Below the pieces are notes generated by a model. The model did no database searches, was not told the origin of the DNA, and saw nothing but the letters and a program-made list of their open reading frames with translations. Shown piece by piece: positions 55,501-64,000 of a DNA stretch of 64,000 nucleotides. The position numbers and the translations under genes are program-made. Where the stretch lies: positions 2,073,011-2,137,010 of the forward strand of contig NW_006921537.1 in assembly GCF_000340215.1 (NCBI RefSeq), written 5' to 3'. How positions within the stretch are numbered: the first letter of the stretch is position 1; every line of letters begins with the position of its first letter. The DNA is from Pseudocercospora fijiensis CIRAD86. Its lineage: Eukaryota; Ascomycota; Dothideomycetes; Mycosphaerellales; Mycosphaerellaceae.

Positions 55501-57100
55501 TTCTCCGTAATTCCTGTCGACGTAAACGTCTTACGAGTCGCCCTACGTTTATTAATCTTATCTGCCTGCGAACGCTGCCGCTATATAGGTTAAATGCCGA
55601 TTATATAGTCGTATTCCTTAAATGTAAGTACTCCCTTTCTCTAGTCTACGACTAGGTTATACTTTCTTAACTAAGGTATACCTAATACAATGTTATAACT
55701 AGCTATATTAGTAATATCTAAGACAATCTCCTCGTAGTGCTATTAGATAGCTAGTAGTAACGGTATCGTTTCTCGTTCTATACTAGGTAGCGGTAACCTA
55801 TCTACTGCTATAAGTTTATACGCTCCTTCTCTTCTACTTCGGGTTACGATCCCTCGGCTTTTAACGAATAATTCGGAGGCAAAGTTCCCGCTCGCTCCGG
55901 AATCTATTAATATACTCGTCGGGTGCCCGTTAACGATAACTTTTATACGGAAGACTGCTATTAATACTTAAGCGCTTTCGGTATTAAGGAACTCTCTTAG
56001 AACGCTCTAATCTAGAGAGTTAGTCCGTTTCCCGACTAATTAGTAGCCTAACGTTGTTCTAACTAGTTACGGATCCGTAGTCCTACCGTTCGTGCTTCTT
56101 CGGCATATAATTTTTCCTCGAGGGTATCGTTATATATATCCCGTCCCTACGCTACTATAGCCTTTCGGTATTGCTAATTTAATCGCTAGACCGTCTAACG
56201 TATATCTTAAGTAATAATCGTCCTTTCGTCGGGTAGGACGTATCCGTAGGGCGTAATTATACTTCCTATCGGTACTCGCTCCGTAATAAAGTTATAGTAC
56301 GTATAGTCTATAGGTATCCGGGGGTAATTCTAGAATTTTGCCCGTAAGCTTATCTAGAAATAATCAAATTAGATAGGATCGACCTTCCGTTGTCTATTAA
56401 CCTTTAGAAACATTTCCTCGTATTTACGTACTAGATATAAGGCGATTGTTCGCGCTGCTATAGGTGTATCTATTGTAAACGTAAGGATCGTATCGTCGTT
56501 AATCCCGAATTCGTCTTTACTTTCTTTATTCGTAGTTTCTTCCTTAGTATCTAGACTTCCTTCTAAATCTTCTTACTATTCCTCCTCTTGCTAAGGGGAC
56601 TCCGGTACTTCTAGGATAGCTCCTAACTCCTCCTTAGGAGGGAATAAAGCTTCCGGATCTCGGTTTTCTTTATCGTCGGTATCTAAGTAAGATTTATTAA
56701 TCGTTTCTTCTTCTAACTAGGATTTCGCATCTTCTCGTACGAGTCGCCTAATCTAAGGGAAGAATCCTACTTCTATTTTAGCAGAATAATAAATTTAGTA
56801 TTAGTCGTCGTAATAGAATCTCTAGTAAAGGGTTCTATATATAGGTTCTTGTCGTCGTGCTATTATATAGATTTGTCGTAGCTCTTTCTTTACGACCTCT
56901 ACGTAGGTCCTTAGCGCGTTATTAATAGAGTATAGCTCTACTACTATTCGGTAGCCTTCTCTGCCCGAGTCCTTTCGTTATATTATATTAAACTGTTCGC
57001 GTCGCACTATATTCTTACCGCGGCAGTTCTATGCTATATAGCCTTCCTTGCTATACGTATAGCAAGTTAATCTTCCTACTTTCTTAGGCGAACTCTTACC
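52590..57100 (-). pseudogene. Gypsy-2 gag-pol relic with chromodomain
   Basis: Minus-strand order from right to left. Gag zinc knuckle CYTYSKEGYIA-NCR at about 57,010-57,070 (one Cys and one His lost). Protease LIDSGASGNFAS near 55,870-55,915. RT VVDFRRLNDITIKNRY near 55,080-55,120 and AYIDDILVYTK near 54,785-54,825. RNase H with AV-IETDALDRAIGAYL near 54,370. Integrase with ITDRDKLFTS near 53,400. A GPY/F-like segment near 52,850-52,990. Chromodomain KVEEILD-QG-KYLIK-KGYL near 52,650-52,730. Stops are scattered TAG/TAA. A short leader gag region lies between this and the 5' LTR. Confidence 0.9.
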
Positions 57101-57916
57101 TTTTCTTCCTTTAATTGCTCGACCCTTCTAGGTAGCGTCTAGCTCTATTAGTTACGCACTATAGTAGTTGTTCCCCTTTAGTTTATCGTAGGTACTATAG
57201 TTTTGTCTATTATCGTATCTAGGAGTATAACTAGCTTTTCTAGAAGTCTTAGAATCGTAACGTCGTTCTAAAGCTCGTTCGTAGAGCCTATCGTCGAGAT
57301 CGATCGTAACCTTAACTAATATTCCTATATTATCCATTTTTCTACCGTCGCGTATAAGCTCGTCTTTAACGTTATCCTTAAGACCTCGCCGATATATTAT
57401 TATAAGAGCTTCGTCGTCCCAATCCGTAAGTTAGGTATATTCCTAAAATTTAGCGGCGTAATCGGTATATAACCCCTTCTAAGTTAAATGTTAGATAACC
57501 CTAACTACGGTAGCAACTTCGTTAGAAGATCTAAAGACCTTCTTTATCGTACGCTTAAGATTTTCGTAGCTTGCGAAGATTCTATCCGAATTGTCGGTCC
57601 CGTTGCTATCTAGATAGGTCCTAAGAAATAGTTTAACCTAATACTAAGCCCTACCTCGTATAAACGTCGTTGCGAAGACTAGCTTTAAGTTATCTTAAAC
57701 CTAGTTAAATATGAAATACATATCTATCTAGCTAACCTAGGTATCGAACTTGTCTCGGTCGCTGTAATAAAAGTCTAGCTTTCCGATCTTAAGAGAATCG
57801 TTTCCGGTATAGGTTCCTAGTATATTACTAGTACTAGAGGTAGTACGTCGAGTACTGCCTATCTCGCTAGGGGCGGGAGTTCCCCTTCCGACTTGTAATA
57901 AGGCACTTATCCTAAG

Positions 57917-57925
57917 GGCGTTTAA
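57917..57925 (-). promoter_or_regulatory. Candidate Gypsy-2 primer-binding site (self-priming)
   Basis: Read on the minus strand, TTAAACGCC lies 2 nt after the 5' LTR and is complementary over 9 nt to GGCGTTTAA inside the same LTR (plus coordinates 58,072-58,080). The match is shorter than in Gypsy-1, so the call is weaker. Confidence 0.45.
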
Positions 57926-57927
57926 AG

Positions 57928-58273
57928 TGTTACGGTTACTCGCGACAGATCGTTAAGTAACTTCTTATTACGTATAAGCCGAGGCTTCTTTAGAGAGGCT
58001 AATACAAGCGGGAGGCAGAGACAGAATAATTAGTATAAAGGTAATTCTAATTAGTAAGTAGGTAATATAAGTTAAACGCCTCGAGCTATAAGGGCATTCC
58101 GGCGTTCCTAAATACAAAGGAGATATCTTGTCTATAGTCGTAAGCGACGTAAGCGACGCTGTCGCTCTCGACCGCTCCTATCGCTCCTAGTAAGATAGAG
58201 CGACAGCTTAGCCTACTAGTCTTAGCGTCGCTCTAAGATTATATAAGGACTCTAACTAATTAGATCCGTAACA
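57928..58273 (-). repeat. Gypsy-2 5' LTR (right copy)
   Basis: 346 bp with intact TGTTACGG...GTAACA ends. It retains more CpA/TpG than the left copy. Confidence 0.95.
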
Positions 58274-60320
58274 AAGATCTGTCGAGCTTATTAATAGGAA
58301 CCTTATCGTAATCTAGCTAAGTAATATAAGACAACTACGGAGGCTATTAAGGCGTAGGGAATTCTAATAGACCTGCGACAGTTTGCTTAGTATAGCGGCG
58401 GCAAAGGCGGTCCTGCAACTAACTAAGTACACGATGCTTAGGGTAAAGATTAGGAACTGCTATATACTTATAACTAAGATATTTATCAGCATTAGGCTTA
58501 CTAGCGCCCTATATAGGGCTAACATTAAATCTAGGATTAAACGCAGGTATAGGCGGCATAGGAATTAATGCTAGTAGTCTCGGAGCGGCTAGCTAAATAG
58601 GGAGCGTAGGCATACGAATATATATAATACACTCGGCCTTGTTTAACAGAGCGGCGTTATGCTAATTAATATCTACTAGGATGCTAAGGGTAGTATATAA
58701 GAACTAATTACGAGGAGCCTTATAGGCGCTAGCGATATACTACTTAAGTTTAGCGTAGTAGTTTAGGTCGATAATACCGTATACGCACTACATACACTTA
58801 TACTATATGTGCTACTCTAGAGGAAGGTTGCTATCGTAGTAAGACCGCTACTAAACGCTTCGAGGGAATCCGCAACTATAGTACGGGAACTATCTATCGT
58901 CGGTCTTAGGGCTAGTAATAACAATTCTATATATTAGACTCTAGACGGTAGGGGGCGAACTCGGAGGGTACGTAGCATCCTTAGGAATAGCGGCATACTC
59001 GTTATACTCGGTAGATTTAAGCTAGTCTTCGATAGTATTGTCCTCTAGCAGTTAACTTAAAGCCTTATCGTTAACGAGAATATCGCGATAGTAGGGGTTA
59101 TTCTGCTTTAACTATTGCAGCGTACTAAGGACTTTGCCTCGATATACGTAAAAGTCTTCCTAGAATTAACGTCGCTTCCGCTCGTAGTCTTTAGTTACTA
59201 CCGTAGGATCTGCTGCTATCGTATCGTCCTAATTAGTTTGCGGCTTCTAACGCGGTCGTAATATAACTAAGTCTAGCTCTTATAGTATCCGAGGTAGCTT
59301 GTAATAGACCGTAATAACATCTTTAAGAAAGTTATAGATATAGCTACGATACTTCTACTACTAACCTCGTATATAGAATACTAATATCTGTACGTATATA
59401 CGTGCAATAAGGAGTTCTTTAGTAGTAGAAAGCCCCGAAAGCTCTTCCGGAATACGACTAGGATCTATATTGTTTGCATTAGTAAATAGGAATAGGTCGC
59501 CTAGTTGCATTTTACTTAGATAATCTCGATTAATATACCGGCTATAAATGCTATAGTTCTTAGCTAAGTTTATACTAAACTAGCGCTTATAGTATCGATT
59601 ACACGTCTCTAATGTATTATTATCGATCCTAGTATAGAAATCTACTAGGAGGGACTTATTAAATTCGTCGAGGGCGGCGGTAGCTTACTACTAATTAACT
59701 AAGACTAGTTTAGGCTCCTAGTAATTAAGGAAGCGAGTTCTCCGATCTTAACGCTAACGTATATTGCGCGATACTATAGCGCGAGGTACTTATAGAGATT
59801 GCTACCGAGACGACGGCTACTAAGACGACGGCTACTAAGATAATAGCTACTAAGACGATAGCTGCTAAGACGATAGCGGCTGCGAGGAAGGGCTAAGTAA
59901 TATAGACCCGCTAGATGCTTGCGATACGTCGTAAAGACTCGACTAGAGTAGTTAACTAGGCGTCGAGAGGAAGAACGGTAGCGAAGCCTAGGTAGGACTA
60001 GGACCTCTAGTACCGCTAGAACCGCTAGCACTTAGAGTAGCTGCAATACTAGCTATTATATAGAGTCGGGGCTAGTGTACGTAGTAATAATTAGTTAGCT
60101 CTAGAGCATTAGGGCGAAGAAAGTTCTAGCGGGTACTATTATAATTCTTAAAGATATACTACTTATTCTTAGTCGTTAAGTTATCGCCTATAGTTATTAT
60201 ATCGCAATATACGCATTAATCTTCTACTTCGCCTGCTTAATCTTCTTATAGGCGAGGATAACCGCAATCTATATACTAAAACTATAGCTTACTAGAAATT
60301 TCCTATAGTTAAGTCTACTA
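58274..60320 (-). pseudogene. Helitron N-terminal part with DUF6570-like block
   Basis: Minus-strand reading near 59,440-59,500 gives NIDPSRIPEELSGLSTTKEL and LIARIYVQILVFYIRG. This is followed by YNFLKDVITVYYKLPRIL, LDLVILRPR, and DYERKRR further left. This matches the conserved MDPGPIPEELQGL-x(n)-EEMLIAR-x(n)-VYRKHGGQ-type block at the N terminus of fungal Helitron helicases. The first part (59,774-60,031) is a low-complexity Ser/Arg/Leu region made of 15-bp repeats. Stops are TAG/TAA. Confidence 0.75.
59806..59880. repeat. 15-bp tandem repeat x5
   Basis: Unit AAGACGACGGCTACT with transitions between copies. In the minus frame it encodes a repeated SSRRL/SSYYL peptide. Confidence 0.85.
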
Positions 60321-60340
60321 TATTAGGGTCTATAATATTA

Positions 60341-60400
60341 GTATATGCGGTATGTGCGGTATATGCGGTATCTACGGTATATACGGTGTCTGCGGTATCT
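60341..60400. repeat. 12-bp minisatellite (GCGGTATATGCG-type)
   Basis: About five copies of a 12-bp unit, TATGCGGTATGTGCGGTATA..., differing by transitions. Confidence 0.8.
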
Positions 60401-61019
60401 AACGTGCTTTATATCTAGCTTAACGTACGGCCGCCGATTAAGCCTGCTATAGAGAGTATATATTTAGACTTAGTTAACTTAAGGGATAATAGGGCCGGAT
60501 ATTTATATTAGGAGCTATAGGAAGAATCGTACGTAGAACTCGAGAGGCAGTCGGGTTCGAAATGCTAGTATAGCTTGCTATACGCTTGTTAAGCTTAGTA
60601 ATCTCCTAGTTGCCGAGCCTACTAATCTAAACACTATATCTACGGCATTCTATATATCGATTAACAGGCGGTCTATTCTTCTTCTTAATACCTATATACT
60701 AGATCGTAGCTTTGTTAGTTAAATAGTAGTCGTAGCGTATCGTAGGCGGCTATTATCGATCGGGCGGAAATAGCTATAGAGGTTGCTATAGAGGCAATAG
60801 CGGCGGCGGTATATCGGAAGGAAGGGTCGGTAGAGTAGTAGGAAGGGGCGGTATATTAGTAGGAAGGGACGGCGGCGGTAGAGGGCGCACTTAGCTTAAC
60901 GATAGGTTCGCTTTAGGCTAGTACGATATAGGGGTATTCTTCTCTCCTAGCGCTATTACGGAGATATTATTAGATCGTAGGACGTATATAGCTCGAGGTA
61001 TATTACGAGTAGGTAGTGT

Positions 61020-61075
61020 TTATATAGGGAAGGGGAAGGGGAAAGGGAAGAAGAAAGCGAAAGCGATATAAGCGG
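61020..61075. repeat. Purine-rich tract
   Basis: AGGGGAAGGGGAAAGGGAAG-type homopurine run of about 50 bp in otherwise RIP-mutated sequence; no gene seen. Confidence 0.6.
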
Positions 61076-61244
61076 AGTAGCGACGTAACGTAAGAACGGA
61101 GCCTACCGAAAGTAAATGTGCCTACTTTTATATACAAGGTCCCGTCGGTTAGCGGCATCTACGCGTTTCTATATAGTACTAAAGAAGGATAATTGCACTG
61201 CTCTTTGTAAGCGTTATTTAGATTCTATAGCCCTTTGCTAACGA

Positions 61245-61512
61245 TAGCGTTCCGGACAGGTTAAGCACTCGCTAGGGCTCGACTAAACCGCCCTCTACTT
61301 TAGTACCTTTATCTTTTCGTCCGACGTTAGCGTTCCGGACAGGTTAAGCACTCGCTAAGGCTCGACTAAACCGCCCTCTACTTTAGTACCCTTATCTTTT
61401 CGTCCGACGTTAGCGTTCTAGACAAGTTAAACACTCGCTAAGGCTCGGTCTTAACTTGCTCTATACTTTAATTCCCTCCTCTTTTCGTCCGACATTAGCG
61501 TTTCGGACGCTA
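61245..61512 (+). repeat. 83-85-bp tandem repeat, three copies plus a partial
   Basis: Copies start at 61,245, 61,328, 61,411 and (partial) 61,496 with TAGCGTTYYRGAC. Each contains AAGCACTCGCTAAGGCTCG and ends CTTTTCGTCCGAC. The first two are nearly identical; the third has about a dozen changes. Confidence 0.92.
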
Positions 61513-61574
61513 TCGTTATCGTATTAATTACTTTTACTAGCGTAGTTTTACTAGAAACACGCTTAATCGACTTA
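61508..61574 (+). repeat. Dispersed direct repeat, copy B
   Basis: Same orientation as the copy at 38,490-38,556. Shared blocks are TTAATTACTTTTACTAGCG and GCTTAATCGACT. Confidence 0.6.
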
Positions 61575-61600
61575 ACTTAGTAGGCTTCGGAGGGAAGAAG

Positions 61601-61648
61601 TTTAGGTACTAGTTTAGGTACTACTTTAGGTGCTAGTTTAGGTGCGTA
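61601..61648 (+). repeat. 12-bp tandem repeat x4
   Basis: Unit TTTAGGTACTAG/TTTAGGTGCTAG repeated four times. Confidence 0.85.
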
Positions 61649-61649
61649 G

Positions 61650-62395
61650 CAATGTTACTATCAGCGTTAACTTAATGTTAATAATATAGCTTCTAGATAG
61701 GGGATTAAACACTTAACTAGTATACTATTTAAACCTTACTTCTACCTACCTCCCCCTTCTAACTAAGCTATTACCGTAGGCAGCAGCAATAAGGGTAAGC
61801 AATAAGGGTATATAATAGCACTGCAATTTACGACCTTTAACTAATAATAATTAACCGATAACGAAGCGACGCCTAGCTATAACTAGGTAAGGAGTTGTAG
61901 TAATCCTTTACGCCTAGTTATTAAGTTACGTAGGGAACCTAAGGGATTTAGGCTTCGGCCTTTTCTAAGGCAGCTAGCAGCCTAATAAACTAGCGGCGGG
62001 TCCTGCCTTATACTACCCTAAAGAAATCAGTCCGCCTAGTTTTCTATAGTAGCACTTCTTTAGAAGTATATAAGGTCGAAGTCTAGTAGGCATGTTTACT
62101 TAGTTAATTCGTAACTTGTCTTAAAGGGTCGTATACTCGAGGTCTATATCGTGTCCGCAAGAGTAACTCCGGGTATTACCCGTCTACAGTTTTTTGCCTT
62201 TTAGTATTCTTCTTTTTTTAGCCTCGGGTGCGGTATATAGTATACAGTATACGCTACGCATTATGCTTCTTCCTTCTGTCTTTTTTTTACTAGTGCTATA
62301 AGACTAGCCTTAGCTGCTAGTAGTAGTGCTATATCTATCTCTTTGTATTTAGTCTTCTTAATTGTTGTTAGGGTGCTATCGCTAGAGTAGGTACA
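61650..62395. other. RIP-mutated spacer without recognisable gene
   Basis: AT-rich and CpA/TpG-poor; no protein-like frame that I can name on either strand. Confidence 0.5.
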
Positions 62396-62402
62396 GTTTC
62401 GT

Positions 62403-62452
62403 AAGGTCTACTAAGGTCTGCTAAGGTCTGCTAGGGTCTACTAAGGTCTGCT
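62403..62452 (+). repeat. 10-bp tandem repeat x5
   Basis: Unit AAGGTCTGCT (variants AAGGTCTACT, AGGGTCTACT), five copies. Confidence 0.88.
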
Positions 62453-62699
62453 GCCGGGGTCGCTATAGGGTGCGCATCGTGTTATTATCGCGTATAGTTA
62501 GCCTATAGTGTTAACGCATCGTGTCGCATTTAGTAGTTAGAGGTAAAGCGTAAGAAGCCTACCTAAGGCTCTATTAGAACCGGGGCTAGCTCCGAAAGTC
62601 TCTACTTATAGAAGTTAACTAATTAGGTATGTAGGATTCTAAAATCCGGGGTTGGCTTAGCGTTACGTATAGCTAAGTATATATTTAGCAACGTAGAGT

Positions 62700-63940
62700 A
62701 GTACCCTCCTTACTATTATAAGGCGAGCTTCGCTCGCAACTACTTCCGCGCAATTTGCTATCTAGAATACGACCGAAGTCCTCGCTAAAGTTATTAAGAA
62801 TAATAGGCTAACTTCTAGTAGTAGGAACGGCTTTACGTAGCGATTCGCTCTTACTACTACGACGAGCCCTTATCTTCTTAACCTCGCCTTTCTAGAACTA
62901 TAACTCAATCTTCCTCTTAATTACTATTACCTCGATCCTTACTAGCATTCTATTGTCTAGCTTATTAGTCTCGGTCCGCTTCTACTCGCTAGAAGAGATA
63001 GCTTTATAAGCCTCAATTATAGCGGCTTCGTAGAACAGAAAGTAGTTCTTACTATAGTCCTTTAAGGCCTTGTCTCGGAAGCAGGTATACTTACCTGCCT
63101 TATAATAATTTAGATAATCTTTATAACTATATAAGAAGTCTCGAAGAATATAGTACTCCTACCGCTTCTAAGCCTCTAATTTAGCTATTACAACGCCGGC
63201 ATTAGCAAGCTAAATAGAGGTTGCGTTTAAAGCCGGTTTACCTAACTTCTTACTAACTCCTAGCGTAGCTACTACTACTTTAGGTTTAACGTAGAAGTCT
63301 ATATCGATAAAGACATTCTTCCGCTTAGTAAGTACGAGTTCTTCGGCCTTATCGATCGCCTTCTAATATACCTTATTACCGTCTATTTCGTCGTTACCTA
63401 CTTAGTACTAATCGCTAATAAACGCCGTCTTCTACGAGTCTACTCTAGTACGTACGATAACCCTCTAAGGCCGTTAATAACCCTGCAATTAAGCCGCCTT
63501 CGCCGCCTACGAATGTCTATTCTAACCCTTACTTTTACGAGCCGTAATAAACGTTATAGGCTTGCTTACTAACTATCGAGCGGCACCCTTCTTAGCTATA
63601 TTAAATAACGTCTACTGTCTATTATAATAGAAGACTTAGTCCGAGAAAGAGCTTAGCGTAGTAATAGGAACGTTGCCGGTAGCGAGTACGGTTAGGCTAC
63701 TAGTAGTAGTAGCCGCCTTCTATATAGTATTAAAAGAGGAGAATATAGAGGTCGTAGCGGAGGAAGAAACATCCGATTTTAGTAGACCTATACCGCTATT
63801 ATCCTCTACCGGAGCCGCTACGGTCTCCTTATTTAGTAGACCCGAGGGATTAGCGATTAGATTAGGCTCTTCTACGGTAGTCGCTTTACCCTTCTTACTA
63901 CTAGTATAGTAGGGAAACCCGGCTTGGCATAGGTGTGCCT
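62700..63940 (-). pseudogene. Unidentified RIP-mutated coding relic (minus strand)
   Basis: The minus strand reads as a continuous protein-like frame broken only by TAG/TAA: KKGKATTVEEPNLIANPSGL near 63,880, TSSLTVLATGNVPITTLSSF near 63,680, NVFIDIDFYVKPKVVVATLG near 63,280, and a basic helical region near 62,900-63,000. A Cys near the start (HLCQAGFP) might belong to a zinc-binding motif. I do not recognise the family. It is probably another transposon protein, perhaps a gag-like or DNA-binding ORF. Confidence 0.4.
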
Positions 63941-64000
63941 ACTTATACCCTCTTCCCCTACCTTTATAATTAGAACATACACACCTACCTTTATAATTAG

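Larger units (their letters stand above)
51376..58273 (-). mobile_element. Gypsy-2: Ty3/Gypsy chromovirus LTR retrotransposon, 6,898 bp
   Basis: Delimited by two 346-bp LTRs (51,376-51,721 and 57,928-58,273) and a 5-bp target duplication AAGAT (51,371-51,375 and 58,274-58,278). Pol reads on the minus strand. The copy is less RIP-damaged than its surroundings: the right LTR keeps TG...CA ends, the protease DSG and RT YIDD are intact, and CpA/TpG are still common. It has an extra plus-strand ORF and a tRNA-like gene between the end of pol and the 3' LTR. It is inserted in the Helitron. Confidence 0.95.
40780..60320 (-). mobile_element. Helitron-like element (PIF1-helicase type), split by two nested Gypsy elements
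   Basis: Pieces at 40,780-41,446, 48,435-51,375 and 58,274-60,320 read in one order on the minus strand and rejoin across the two Gypsy insertions. The rightmost piece encodes the DUF6570-like block found at the N terminus of Helitron replication proteins. The left pieces encode a PIF1-family helicase. Both junctions are exact because the Gypsy target duplications identify them. I did not find the terminal TC and CTRR ends, and the Rep HUH motif was not located with certainty, so outer limits are unknown. Inactive through RIP. Confidence 0.72.

Noticed and set aside
63673..63909. 78-codon plus-strand frame at the window end
   Set aside because: Antisense shadow of a longer minus-strand protein-like relic.

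Overview
The window looks like one arm of a chromosome from a filamentous ascomycete. Genes carry short 50-110 bp introns with GT...AG ends, proteins such as HET-domain, SSXT and PF09818 ATPases are typical of Pezizomycotina, and the AT-rich blocks show a repeat-induced point mutation (RIP) pattern: CpA and TpG nearly absent, TpA in excess, CpG retained. A Dothideomycete-type plant-associated or saprobic fungus is a reasonable guess, but no species call is made.

Layout. 1-20,700 is gene-rich: mitochondrial serine hydroxymethyltransferase (-), decayed fragments of an FAD monooxygenase (-) and an MFS transporter (+), S-adenosylmethionine synthetase (+), 6-phosphogluconate dehydrogenase (+), the spindle checkpoint protein Mad1 (+), an SSXT-domain SWI/SNF-type protein (-) divergent from a PF09818 ABC-class ATPase (+), a stomatin-like SPFH protein (+) and a HET-domain protein (+). 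Directly after the HET gene comes a degenerate tandem array of about 120-140 bp units (20,760-26,990). It is split in two by a RIP-mutated hAT transposon (about 21,650-25,330). 27,100-36,200 is a second gene island: a small orphan gene (-), an unknown ORF (+) overlapping a broken PQ-loop gene (-), BFR1 (+) and MSH2 (-).

From about 36,430 to the window end everything is RIP-mutated transposon sequence with no intact gene. A Tc1-like relic (+) abuts the MSH2 promoter. Then a Helitron-like element (-), recognised by its PIF1-type helicase and its N-terminal DUF6570-like block, is split by two nested chromodomain-bearing Ty3/Gypsy retrotransposons. I could delimit both to the base: Gypsy-1 (+) at 41,452-48,429 with 229-bp LTRs and TSD TAATA, and Gypsy-2 (-) at 51,376-58,273 with 346-bp LTRs and TSD AAGAT. 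Gypsy-1 has a self-priming-type primer site and two interstitial telomere-repeat tracts. Gypsy-2 carries an antisense zinc-cluster-like ORF and a tRNA-like gene with an intron between its chromodomain and 3' LTR.

Functionally, the first three intact genes belong to one-carbon, methyl-donor and NADPH metabolism. The rest are housekeeping (checkpoint, chromatin, mismatch repair, mRNA binding) plus one nonself-recognition type gene. The most unusual points are the HET frame that stays open into the interrupted repeat array, the tRNA-like gene and antisense ORF inside Gypsy-2, the telomere-repeat insertions in Gypsy-1, and MSH2 lying within about 250 bp of a heterochromatin-like block.
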